This document shows positions 1-5,665 of a stretch of 7,808 bases of DNA, one piece after another. The notes beneath the pieces are model-generated. The model did not search any database and was not told the origin of the DNA. It worked only from the letters and a program-made list of their open reading frames with translations. The stretch comes from Ruminococcus flavefaciens (GTDB lineage Bacteria > Bacillota > Clostridia > Oscillospirales > Ruminococcaceae), in the NCBI GenBank assembly GCA_902792495.1, contig CADBAC010000037.1, positions 1 to 7,808 on the forward strand. The letters are read 5' to 3'. A program made the position numbers and the translations under genes. Position 1 is the stretch's first letter. Each line of letters begins with the position of its first letter.

Positions 1-163
1 CCCCTACAAAAACATTCTCGGAGAATAGCCGTATTGTAGGGGCGGACGCCCTCGTCCGCCCGATAATTCCACATTAAATCTGCCTTTATTGACAGACTGG
101 GGGGCGCACAGTGTGCGCCCTTAGCTTGTTTAAAAACCTGTTTCGGGACGCCGAGGGCGGCGT
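1..163. repeat. 163-bp repeat, copy 1
   Basis: Complete copy, and the reference for the array. It begins CCCCTACAAAAACATTCTCG and ends in the 5' part of the GGGACGCC/GGCGTCCC hairpin. The window starts exactly at a unit boundary, so an upstream copy is possible. Confidence 0.92.
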
Positions 164-326
164 CCCCCACAAAAACATTCTCGGAGAATAGCCGGATTGT
201 AGGGGCGGACGCCCTCGTCCGCCCGATAATTCCACATTAAATCTGCCTTGATTGACAGACTGGGGGGCGCACAGTGTGCGCCCTTAGCTTGTTTAAAAAC
301 CTGTTTCGGGACGCCGAGGGCGGCGT
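164..326. repeat. 163-bp repeat, copy 2
   Basis: Complete copy that differs from copy 1 at only a few positions: CCCCCAC for CCCCTAC at its start, a T-to-G change in the linker before TTGTAGGGG, and CTTG for CTTT near 250. Most changes fall outside the hairpin stems. Confidence 0.92.
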
Positions 327-446
327 CCCCTACAAAAACATTCTCGGAGAATAGTTGTATTGTAGGGGCGGACGCCCTCGTCCGCCTGATAATTCCACAT
401 TAAATCTGCCTTTATTGACAGACTGAGGCGCACAGTGTGCGCCCTT
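327..446. repeat. 163-bp repeat, truncated copy 3
   Basis: This copy stops just after the GGCGCAC/GTGCGCC hairpin (427-443), so the final GGGACGCC/GGCGTCCC hairpin is missing. It has a 2-bp loss next to that stem and a C-to-T change in the CGTCCGCC arm (near 387) that still pairs as G-U. Unique AT-rich sequence follows, marking the right edge of the array. Confidence 0.88.
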
Positions 447-538
447 TTAGTCTGGTGAAAAAATATTCGTTATCATGCACAGTTTAATGATGAATTCAAT
501 TGTAAGATTTGACTGGATGCACAATATTTAAAGCGATA

Positions 539-631
539 CTTTAATTTCTTATTGACACGCTTTAATTTCGGTGCTATAATATAGCCATCAGCTGATAAAA
601 CTTTAAAAACTTAAACTGAGACTTTAAAAAA
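539..631 (+). promoter_or_regulatory. Candidate operator repeats around the DUF2975/HTH promoter
   Basis: CTTTAATTTC occurs at 539-548 and 560-569, exactly 21 bp apart, the second copy lying in the -35/-10 spacer. ACTTTAAAAA occurs at 600-609 and 621-630, again 21 bp apart, downstream of the likely start of transcription. A perfect palindrome ATCAGCTGAT sits at 587-596, over the predicted +1. Spacings of two helical turns would put bound proteins on one face of the DNA. That these are binding sites for the HTH protein encoded at 1117-1323 is inference; AT-rich DNA produces such repeats by chance fairly often. Confidence 0.4.
552..580 (+). promoter_or_regulatory. Sigma-A-type promoter for the DUF2975/HTH unit
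   Basis: A perfect TTGACA (552-557) and a perfect TATAAT (575-580) are separated by 17 nt, with an extended -10 TGC just before. Transcription should start near 587. The next gene begins at 644 behind an AAGGAG-type ribosome binding site at about 630-635. Confidence 0.88.
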
Positions 632-643
632 GGAGATGCTGTT

Positions 644-1105
644 ATGAACAAAACTATGTCCGAAAAACTCAAAAAGCGTACATTTGCCGACACCGTACTT
701 AGCTGTATCTTTTGCTTTTGTGCAATTGTGGGTGTTGTATATCAGTTTATAGGCTACGTGAATCACCCTAAAATAAAAGAGTACATCAGCAACGGTCTTT
801 TTACTATTGTAATATTCGCTGAATTGTGTTTTCTCTCACTTATTCTCCTTGAGATACGCAAAACAGGAAAACCATTTTCAAAAAAGATAATAACTAAACT
901 TCGTTTAATGGCGATTATTTTGTTTGGCGGCGGACTGATCCCGTCTTATATGACTTCATCCATTTCTGAGAACGAATCCCTTGTTTCTGCAACATTTGAT
1001 ATGCAGAATATACTAATAATAACTTTGGGAGTCATCATCGGAATAATATCGGAAATATTCGTGTACGGTCTAAGTCTCCAGGAAGACAATGACTCGATTG
1101 CGTAA
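644..1105 (+). CDS. DUF2975 family membrane protein
   Basis: A 153-residue protein with four predicted membrane helices at about 15-38, 50-70, 86-104 and 122-145. The GKPFSKKIITKLR segment (75-87) between helices 2 and 3 and the C-terminal IFVYGLSLQEDND (138-150) match the DUF2975 pattern of a G-x-PF loop and a YG-x-x-LQ-x-E-x-D tail. The family has no settled biochemical role. Its genes usually sit next to a small Cro/C1-type regulator, as here: the HTH gene follows after 11 bp, so the two are very likely co-transcribed from the promoter at 552-580. The AAGGAG upstream of 644 supports this start. The protein may sense or modulate something at the membrane and pass it to the regulator, but nothing in the sequence shows this directly. 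Confidence 0.85.
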   Translation: MNKTMSEKLKKRTFADTVLSCIFCFCAIVGVVYQFIGYVNHPKIKEYISNGLFTIVIFAELCFLSLILLEIRKTGKPFSKKIITKLRLMAIILFGGGLIPSYMTSSISENESLVSATFDMQNILIITLGVIIGIISEIFVYGLSLQEDNDSIA

Positions 1106-1116
1106 GGCGGTGCGGA

Positions 1117-1323
1117 ATGGCTATAGTCATCAGACTTGACAGAATAATGGCTGACCGCAAGATGTCGCTGAATGAGCTTGCGGAAAAAGTGGGAATGACA
1201 AACGTCAATCTCTCGAACCTCAAAACAGGCAAGATGAAGGGCATACGCTTCGAGACTATGAATGCCATATGCGAGGCTCTTAACTGTCAGCCGGGGGATC
1301 TGTTTGAGCACGTAAATGAATAA
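1117..1323 (+). CDS. Small Cro/C1-type HTH transcriptional regulator (YozG-like)
   Basis: A 68-residue, single-domain DNA-binding protein. A helix-turn-helix is clear: SLNELAEKVGMTNVNLSNLK (17-36) holds the second and recognition helices, followed by TGKMKGIRFETMNAICEALNCQPGDLFEH, which has the conserved L-C-x-x-L-x-C-x-P-G-D-L-F ending of YozG-like XRE regulators (here MNAICEALNCQPGDLF). There is no sensor domain, so any signal would come from a partner, plausibly the DUF2975 protein upstream. Its ribosome site AAGGCGG (1104-1110) overlaps the stop codon of the upstream gene (1103-1105), which suggests translational coupling. Autoregulation through repeats around 539-631 is plausible but not shown. 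Confidence 0.92.
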   Translation: MAIVIRLDRIMADRKMSLNELAEKVGMTNVNLSNLKTGKMKGIRFETMNAICEALNCQPGDLFEHVNE

Positions 1324-1358
1324 TATACTGTACTTACTTATTCTGCGGTGAATCCAAA

Positions 1359-1390
1359 AAGCGGTCACATTAATGTGACCGCTTGGTTTT
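1359..1390. terminator. Bidirectional rho-independent terminator
   Basis: A perfect 26-bp palindrome at 1359-1384 (arm AAGCGGTCACATT and its complement) is followed by GGTTTTTATTCC on the plus strand and preceded by CCAAAAA, which reads as a T-run on the minus strand. It lies between the HTH gene (ends 1323) and the convergent minus-strand gene (stop at 1390-1392), so it can end both transcripts. Confidence 0.9.
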
Positions 1391-2169
1391 TATTCCTTTT
1401 TACCCTCATTTTCAGCAGGCTTACGCTTGATGGCTACTTTCAGAGTTATCGGATCGGCAGTTCCGTAGAATTCCTTAGCGTTCTCGATGACCTCGTTCAT
1501 CTTTGCGTTGACACGTTTGAGGTACGGGAAAACGTTGTTCTCGAACTGCTCAAGTTCCTCAGGCGACATATGCTCCTCGCACACCTTGAACTGTGTGTTC
1601 AGGTAGTTGTTGATACCTGTGAAAATAATAGGTGAAGCCGCATTAGCCTCCATGAGCTTGCAGATACTTGCAATAAGAGCGGAGTAGAGGTAGTAGATCA
1701 TGGAAAGCTCATAGTAATCGCCGAAAGAAGGAAGAATCTTCAGTATATTCGTTACATTTGAAGTGAAAGCATCGAACTTATCGATATGCTCCTTGGTGAT
1801 GTCGTAGTTGTCGATAAGGTCCTTGATACCCATATACTCAGCGGCTCTGATGAAGCCGAGAGTGTTGTTTGACATCGGGTCGCTCTCGAACATCTTATCA
1901 GCCACATAAACGGGGAATTCATCAGGACTTCCGCTCATAACAGCGAGGAAGCTGATGAGGTAGATGAGGTCAAGCTTAAAGTCGATGATAAGAGAGTGGC
2001 GGCCTGCAATGGTGAGCCATTCCTCGTCCACTTCGATAAGGGTGTGTCTGATTATGGTATACATTTCGGCACACTGGCTGAGCAATGGCTTGAGCGCCTC
2101 GGGAAACTCATAGAACTGAATATCGGGTTCGGAGTTTTCGTTTATTTTCATGTTTTCTTTTTCTGCCAT
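1390..2169 (-). CDS. Hypothetical protein, 259 aa, family not recognised
   Basis: The start at 2169 is supported by GGAG (CTCC at 2179-2182 on the plus strand) 9 nt upstream and by a consensus promoter at 2233-2261. The protein is acidic and appears mainly alpha-helical. It has no signal peptide and no clear membrane helix; the hydrophobic stretches near residues 60-80 (SLIIDFKLDLIYLISFLAVM) and 155-172 look like buried helices of a soluble fold. The C-terminus is charged and lysine-rich (KRKPAENEGKKE). I see no catalytic motif, metal-binding cluster or HTH. It is a single-gene transcription unit convergent with the HTH gene. Good promoter, ribosome site and terminator, and ordinary codon use, all argue that it is real and expressed. 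The function is unknown; an all-helical cytosolic partner protein is the most I can infer. Confidence 0.85.
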   Translation of the reverse strand: MAEKENMKINENSEPDIQFYEFPEALKPLLSQCAEMYTIIRHTLIEVDEEWLTIAGRHSLIIDFKLDLIYLISFLAVMSGSPDEFPVYVADKMFESDPMSNNTLGFIRAAEYMGIKDLIDNYDITKEHIDKFDAFTSNVTNILKILPSFGDYYELSMIYYLYSALIASICKLMEANAASPIIFTGINNYLNTQFKVCEEHMSPEELEQFENNVFPYLKRVNAKMNEVIENAKEFYGTADPITLKVAIKRKPAENEGKKE

Positions 2170-2198
2170 AATATTTATCTCCGTTAAAATAATTTATT

Positions 2199-2221
2199 AC
2201 AAGCTTAGTGCAGAAGCTTGT
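2199..2221 (-). promoter_or_regulatory. Leader hairpin of the minus-strand hypothetical gene
   Basis: An inverted repeat, ACAAGCTT (2199-2206) and AAGCTTGT (2214-2221), makes an 8-bp stem with a 7-nt loop. It begins about 6 nt downstream of the predicted start of transcription and ends before the GGAG ribosome site. It may stabilise the 5' end of the mRNA or act as an operator. It lacks an adjacent T-run that would make it a clear terminator. Confidence 0.6.
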
Positions 2222-2232
2222 CTTTTATTCAG

Positions 2233-2261
2233 ATTATATCATGTAAAGGCAAAAATGTCAA
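2233..2261 (-). promoter_or_regulatory. Sigma-A-type promoter for the minus-strand hypothetical gene
   Basis: Read on the minus strand, TTGACA (2261-2256) and TATAAT (2238-2233) are separated by 17 nt, with an extended -10 TGA. Both boxes are perfect consensus, so strong transcription is expected. Confidence 0.87.
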
Positions 2262-2355
2262 TAGCAATTGTCGAATCAGCTTATGATGCAGAAAAATAAA
2301 GGTGAAAAAAGGGGAAAGATCAGCTTTTTTAAATGTGAAAAGTTTATGAAATCCC

Positions 2356-2384
2356 TTGAAATTTTCGGCCTGAACTGCTATTAT
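2356..2384 (+). promoter_or_regulatory. Promoter for gtrA-dusB
   Basis: TTGAAA (2356-2361) and TATTAT (2379-2384) are separated by 17 nt, with an extended -10 TGC at 2376-2378. It lies about 70 nt upstream of the gtrA start and is divergent from the minus-strand promoter at 2233-2261. Confidence 0.75.
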
Positions 2385-2401
2385 TAATATGATTGCGATT
2401 G

Positions 2402-2430
2402 AAAAGTCTGCGCATTTCCGCAGGGCTTTT
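2402..2430 (+). promoter_or_regulatory. Leader hairpin upstream of gtrA
   Basis: AAAAGTCTGCG (2402-2412) pairs with CGCAGGGCTTTT (2419-2430) through G-C and A-T pairs, one G-U and one bulged G, with a 6-nt loop. It sits between the promoter and the ribosome site. The short T4 at its end is too weak to call a terminator; an mRNA-stabilising or attenuating role is possible. Confidence 0.5.
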
Positions 2431-2441
2431 CACAAACAAAG

Positions 2442-2447
2442 AAAGGA
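2442..2447 (+). promoter_or_regulatory. Ribosome binding site that fixes the gtrA start
   Basis: AAAGGA lies 8 nt before ATG 2456. The frame stays open further upstream to a TTG at 2393, but that codon has no ribosome site and falls only about 2 nt past the predicted start of transcription. Confidence 0.8.
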
Positions 2448-2455
2448 ATGACAAG

Positions 2456-2953
2456 ATGGACAAGATAATAAAAGCCTGTGTATCCATATTGCCCAAGCCA
2501 TTGCAGAATATCTACTACAAGTATGAGGAAAAATGGCTTTACCTGTTCTTCGGCGTACTGACAACAGTTGTAAGTTTTGCTTCCGCAGGACTTGCAAAAT
2601 TCGTCCTTGAACACGCAGGAGGCTACAGTGCCGGAGATGTAAGCAATATCAGTACTGTATTTTCATGGGTATGTGCAGTTACATTCGCCTACATCACAAA
2701 CAAGCTGTGGGTATTTGAGTCCAACGCAAAGGGACTGAAGAATATCCTCGTTGAAGGCGGAAGATTCTACGGCGGCAGAGTATTCACACTTGCAGTTGAG
2801 TGGGTCATCATGAACATCGGCTTTGCAAAGCTGGGCATCAACTACTGGGTAGTAAAGATAGCAGCAAACGTTATAGTGCTGATACTCAATTACGTTATAA
2901 GCAAGATATTTGTTTTCCGCAAGAAAGACGGAGAAGTAGGACAGAATGGCTGA
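2456..2953 (+). CDS. GtrA family membrane protein
   Basis: A 165-residue protein with four predicted membrane helices, the usual GtrA size and topology. Family marks include the N-terminal YLFFGVLTTVVSFA segment in helix 1, ITNKLWVF after helix 2 (an N-K-x-W-x-F motif typical of GtrA), the GGRFYGGRVFTLAVEW stretch leading into helix 3, and a last helix ending VISKIFVFRKK. GtrA proteins are thought to help move undecaprenyl-linked sugars across the membrane for glycosylation of surface polymers, but many act in unknown pathways and no glycosyltransferase is adjacent here. The gene is the first of an operon: its end overlaps the start of dusB by 8 bp. The functional link to tRNA modification is probably only co-transcription. 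Confidence 0.88.
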   Translation: MDKIIKACVSILPKPLQNIYYKYEEKWLYLFFGVLTTVVSFASAGLAKFVLEHAGGYSAGDVSNISTVFSWVCAVTFAYITNKLWVFESNAKGLKNILVEGGRFYGGRVFTLAVEWVIMNIGFAKLGINYWVVKIAANVIVLILNYVISKIFVFRKKDGEVGQNG

Positions 2954-3938
2954 CACAATTAAAATAGGAAGAGTCAGCATAAAAAAGACTGCGGCAGTCG
3001 CTCCTATGGCGGGAGTCGCTGACAGAGCGTACAGGCTCATGTGCAAGAGGTACGGGGCGGCTTATGTTGTCAGCGAGATGGTCTCGGCCAAGGGAATATG
3101 CTACAGCGACAAGAAGACGGCTTCGCTCTGCACTGTTACCCCTGAGGAAAGACCGATGGCGGTACAGCTTTTCGGAAGTGAACCCGAATTCATGGCCGAG
3201 GCTGTGAAGATAGTTCTGGAGTATGAGCCTGATATAATCGATATAAACATGGGATGTCCTGTGCCGAAGGTCGTGAATACAGGTGCAGGTTCGGCACTTA
3301 TGAAGGATGTTCCTCTTGCGGCTAAGATAACCGAAGCGGCTGTGAAAGCGGCAGGCGATGTGCCTGTTACCGTCAAGCACCGTGCAGGCTGGCATTACGG
3401 CGAGCCAAATGCAGTGGAAATGGCGAAGGCTCTTGAAGCTTCGGGAGCGGCGGCTGTGGCTGTGCACGGAAGGAGCCGTGACCAGTATTACTCGGGGCAG
3501 TCCCACAGCGACATTATCCGTGATGTGAAGCAGGCTGTGAAGATACCTGTCATCGGAAACGGCGATATCACCGATGCGGATTCGTGCGTGAAGATGTACA
3601 AGGAGACAGGCTGTGACCTTGTGATGATAGGCAGGGGAAGCTACGGCAATCCCTTTGTTTTCAGTGAGATAGAGGCAAGACTCAGCGGAGAGGACTATAC
3701 TCCGCCGACACTTGAGGAGAAGATGAAGGTAATGCTTGAACATATCCGCCTTATCCTTCAGCTCAGCGAGAAGAACGAAGAGCTTGCCATGCACGAAGCA
3801 AGAAAACACGCAGCGTGGTATATGAACGGCTATTACGGTTCGGCAAAGTTCCGTGGGCGCTGTTATATGCTTTCGTCCTATGCGGAAGCTGAGGCACTGG
3901 CTGAGGAGTTCATACAGCTTCAGAAGTCAAGAGAATAA
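2946..3938 (+). CDS. dusB: tRNA-dihydrouridine synthase (DusB type)
   Basis: FMN- and NADPH-dependent enzyme that reduces specific uridines of tRNA to dihydrouridine in the cytosol. The 330 residues are full length for the family. Visible motifs, in order: VAPMAGVADRAYR (18-30, FMN-binding start of the TIM barrel), SEMVSAKG (43-50), QLFGSEP (74-80), DINMGCPVPKVV (99-110) with catalytic Cys104, VTVKHRAGW (141-149) with Lys144, VHGRSRDQYYSG (173-184), GNGDI (204-208) and IGRGSYGNPFVF (228-239) for FMN phosphate, then the helical C-terminal tRNA-binding domain with HAAWYMNGYYGSAKFRG (288-304). No key residue is missing. It overlaps gtrA by 8 bp and uses GGAG at 2930-2933 or a closer AGGA, so coupled translation is likely. 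The DusB subtype is inferred from the Firmicute context and overall match. Confidence 0.95.
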   Translation: MADTIKIGRVSIKKTAAVAPMAGVADRAYRLMCKRYGAAYVVSEMVSAKGICYSDKKTASLCTVTPEERPMAVQLFGSEPEFMAEAVKIVLEYEPDIIDINMGCPVPKVVNTGAGSALMKDVPLAAKITEAAVKAAGDVPVTVKHRAGWHYGEPNAVEMAKALEASGAAAVAVHGRSRDQYYSGQSHSDIIRDVKQAVKIPVIGNGDITDADSCVKMYKETGCDLVMIGRGSYGNPFVFSEIEARLSGEDYTPPTLEEKMKVMLEHIRLILQLSEKNEELAMHEARKHAAWYMNGYYGSAKFRGRCYMLSSYAEAEALAEEFIQLQKSRE

Positions 3939-3955
3939 ACAGAAAGTATTCGGTG

Positions 3956-4024
3956 CTATACAAAGCGGACAAAAACACCTTTGGTGTACATAATGCACAA
4001 TTGGGAAGCCGAAACTTTGTATAG
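3956..4024. repeat. Long inverted repeat after dusB
   Basis: CTATACAAAG (3956-3965) is perfectly complementary to CTTTGTATAG (4015-4024). The pairing extends inward as CGG (3966-3968) with CCG (4009-4011) after a 3-nt bulge. Inside lies a small hairpin, ACACC-TTT-GGTGT (3975-3987). No T-run follows, so it is not a standard terminator. It could be a structured 3' end of the gtrA-dusB mRNA, a small miniature element, or a protein site. The rest of the 310-bp gap (3939-4248) contains only AT-rich sequence with CGAAAAAT twice (4040, 4060), the capA-like promoter and its leader. Confidence 0.6.
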
Positions 4025-4155
4025 TTGACCAAATGTTAACGAAAAATATTGGAAGCGCCCGAAAAATGGCGAAAATACGTTGTTTTTTCGTGAAAGATTT
4101 AAGGTGCTGACTTAAAACAGGGTGTAAATATACATAAGATTGATACAATTGGTAA

Positions 4156-4184
4156 TTGCAAAACGGAAAATTTTGTGATATAAT
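4156..4184 (+). promoter_or_regulatory. Promoter for the CapA-like lipoprotein gene
   Basis: TTGCAA (4156-4161) and TATAAT (4179-4184) are separated by 17 nt, with an extended -10 TGA at 4176-4178. Transcription should start near 4191, giving a leader of about 58 nt. Confidence 0.8.
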
Positions 4185-4191
4185 TAAAGTA

Positions 4192-4240
4192 GAAGAAAAG
4201 GGATTTTTGTGAGAAATTACGCACCCTTTCTTCAAAAAGG
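4192..4240 (+). promoter_or_regulatory. Leader with two competing hairpins at the ribosome site
   Basis: GAAGAAAAGGG (4192-4202) can pair with CCCTTTCTTC (4224-4233), leaving one bulged A. The CCTTT part of the same arm (4225-4229) can instead pair with AAAGG (4236-4240), which is part of the AAGGAG ribosome site (4238-4243 region). The two structures exclude each other, so the upstream hairpin would free the ribosome site. Regulation is an inference; the second stem is only 5 bp. Confidence 0.35.
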
Positions 4241-4248
4241 AGAATATA

Positions 4249-5508
4249 ATGGATCTTAGAAAAATGCGTTCATTTTCAGCCGCTCTTCTCACTGTTATCA
4301 TGGGAGCCTGCTTCACAGGATGCAGCAATACCCATAACGTGGGCAGTGCCAATGAACAAACGCTCAGCACTACAACATCGACTGAAGCAACTACTACAGC
4401 CGAACCCACAACAGAACCTGTCCCCGAGGATAAGGTGGCTCATGTGGTGGCAGTCGGCGATAACCTGATCCACTATTCCGTTTACAAAAATGCCGAGGAA
4501 TATGCCGGCGGAAACGGATTTGACTTCAGGCCGATCTACAAGGAAGTAAAGTACCTTGTGGAATCAGCTGATGTGGCTGTTATCAATCAGGAAACTGTAA
4601 TTTCTGAAAGCAATGAGATATGCGGTGCAAACAACGGCGTACTCATATTCAATTCTCCGCCTGAGGTCGCTGATGCAGTGATAGACTGCGGATTCGACGT
4701 TATCACTATGGCAAATAACCACCTTCTTGATATGGGCGCTGACGGCCTGGAGGAATCCATCAGATTCTGGAATAAAAAGGCTGAGGAAAACGACCTTACC
4801 GTGCTTGGTGCTTATTTAAATGAGGAAGATTCCGAGAACATCCGTATACGTGAAGTAAACGGCATAAAGATCGCCTTCCTCGCATATGCAGAACATCTCA
4901 ACGGCTTCTCGATCCCCGAAGGTTCATCTCTGAGAGTTATCCTGAACTCGGAAGAGGACGTTATCGAAAGACAGATCAAGAAAGCCAAGGAAATGGCTGA
5001 TGCTGTCATCGTTTCGGCACACTGGGGCGCTGAGGATACAAACATAGTATCCGATGACAGAAAAGAGCTGGCTAAGAAAATGGTGGACTGGGGCGCAGAC
5101 ATGATCCTCGGAGGCCATACCCACACAGCTCAGACTATGGAATGGATCACCCGTGACGACGGCACAAAGGGATTCGTCTACTACTCTATGGGCAACTTTG
5201 TATGCGCTCAGACCGACAACTTCAACGTTATCGGTGAGATGCCTGATTTTGACATAGTTGTTGACGGTGAGACCGATGAGGTGAGACTTGAAAATGTCAA
5301 GTGCATCCCGACCATAGTTCACTACGACGACGGGGCATTCTCAAATATGAGGGTCTACCCCTACAGCAAGTATACTGAGGAACTCGCAAACTCCCACGGA
5401 CTGCCTTATGCATTCCCGATGGGCACCTATCCCGAGTTCAACTGGGACATTGTAAACAGCATAATTGAAGAGAATATCCCTGCTGAATTCAGAGAGCTGG
5501 AAAAATAA
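4249..5508 (+). CDS. CapA/PgsA-type metallophosphoesterase-fold lipoprotein
   Basis: A 419-residue exported protein. Residues 1-24 form a lipoprotein signal peptide, with Cys25 in FTGC as the likely lipidated residue; Phe at -3 is less usual and MGAC at 18-21 is an alternative. A Thr/Glu-rich spacer (about 36-62) lifts the domain off the membrane. Residues 63-330 match the PGA_cap fold: AVGDNLIH (68-75, Asp71), NQET (113-116), ANNHLLDMG (155-163), SAHWG (256-260), GGHTHTAQ (288-295) and YSMGNF (312-317), supplying the Asp, Asn and His metal ligands of the calcineurin-like family. Known members act in poly-gamma-glutamate or capsule assembly, but many have undefined envelope roles. No capB or capC genes are adjacent, so polyglutamate synthesis should not be assumed. 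ATG 4249 follows AAGGAG at good spacing. Confidence 0.9.
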   Translation: MDLRKMRSFSAALLTVIMGACFTGCSNTHNVGSANEQTLSTTTSTEATTTAEPTTEPVPEDKVAHVVAVGDNLIHYSVYKNAEEYAGGNGFDFRPIYKEVKYLVESADVAVINQETVISESNEICGANNGVLIFNSPPEVADAVIDCGFDVITMANNHLLDMGADGLEESIRFWNKKAEENDLTVLGAYLNEEDSENIRIREVNGIKIAFLAYAEHLNGFSIPEGSSLRVILNSEEDVIERQIKKAKEMADAVIVSAHWGAEDTNIVSDDRKELAKKMVDWGADMILGGHTHTAQTMEWITRDDGTKGFVYYSMGNFVCAQTDNFNVIGEMPDFDIVVDGETDEVRLENVKCIPTIVHYDDGAFSNMRVYPYSKYTEELANSHGLPYAFPMGTYPEFNWDIVNSIIEENIPAEFRELEK

Positions 5509-5636
5509 TTCAACTTATTAAAAAAGAGTTAAATAACAGCTTTCTACAGCACTTTTCAAGGAATTCGCCCATTGTGCAAACCGTGCAAAAAATCAATTTG
5601 CCGTTTATATAAAATACCAAAAACAGTATAAACCTA

Positions 5637-5665
5637 TTTACTTTTTTTTATCGCTGATATATAAT
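5637..5665 (+). promoter_or_regulatory. Candidate promoter upstream of scaC
   Basis: TTTACT (5637-5642) and a perfect TATAAT (5660-5665) are 17 nt apart. The predicted start is near 5672, about 300 nt before scaC. A second TATAAT at 5913-5918 lacks a good -35 box (TTGTGT at 19 nt), so a nearer start cannot be excluded. No convincing terminator follows the CapA-like gene (5509-5636), so read-through into scaC is also possible. Confidence 0.55.

Larger units (their letters stand above)
1..446. repeat. Tandem array of a 163-bp hairpin-rich intergenic repeat (2.7 copies)
   Basis: Three head-to-tail copies start at 1, 164 and 327, with an exact 163-bp period. Each full copy carries four inverted repeats. 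In copy 1 these are ATTCTC/GAGAAT (14-26) enclosed by CCCCTACAA (1-9) and TTGTAGGGG (34-42); GGGCGGACG/CGTCCGCCC (40-61); GGGCGCAC/GTGCGCCC (102-120); and GGGACGCC/GGCGTCCC (145-166), which spans the join to copy 2. The stems are GC-rich and the linkers AT-rich. No open reading frame makes sense across it. From memory, hairpins of the GTAGGGGCGGAC...GTCCGCCC kind are scattered between genes in many Ruminococcaceae, so this looks like a REP/BIME-like family. The array probably continues left of the window. Confidence 0.93.

Noticed and set aside
1..446. CRISPR array
   Set aside because: The repeat unit is 163 bp with no variable spacers of regular size and no cas genes nearby; the whole unit is repeated.
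946..1368. Minus-strand frame of 140 codons opposite the DUF2975 and HTH genes
   Set aside because: It runs across two supported plus-strand genes and the terminator palindrome, and its composition is not protein-like.
2393..2455. Extended gtrA start at TTG 2393
   Set aside because: No ribosome site, almost at the predicted transcript start, and it would translate the leader hairpin; ATG 2456 has AAAGGA at good spacing.
2895..3809. A 304-codon minus-strand open frame opposite dusB
   Set aside because: It is a mirror of a clear, full-length dusB; its translation is rich in His, Cys, Ser and Arg, matches no fold, and has no ribosome site.
4070..4090. CGAAAA/TTTTCG stem before the CapA-like gene as a terminator for dusB
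   Set aside because: The stem is AT-rich and only 6 bp, and the T-run lies inside the stem rather than after it.
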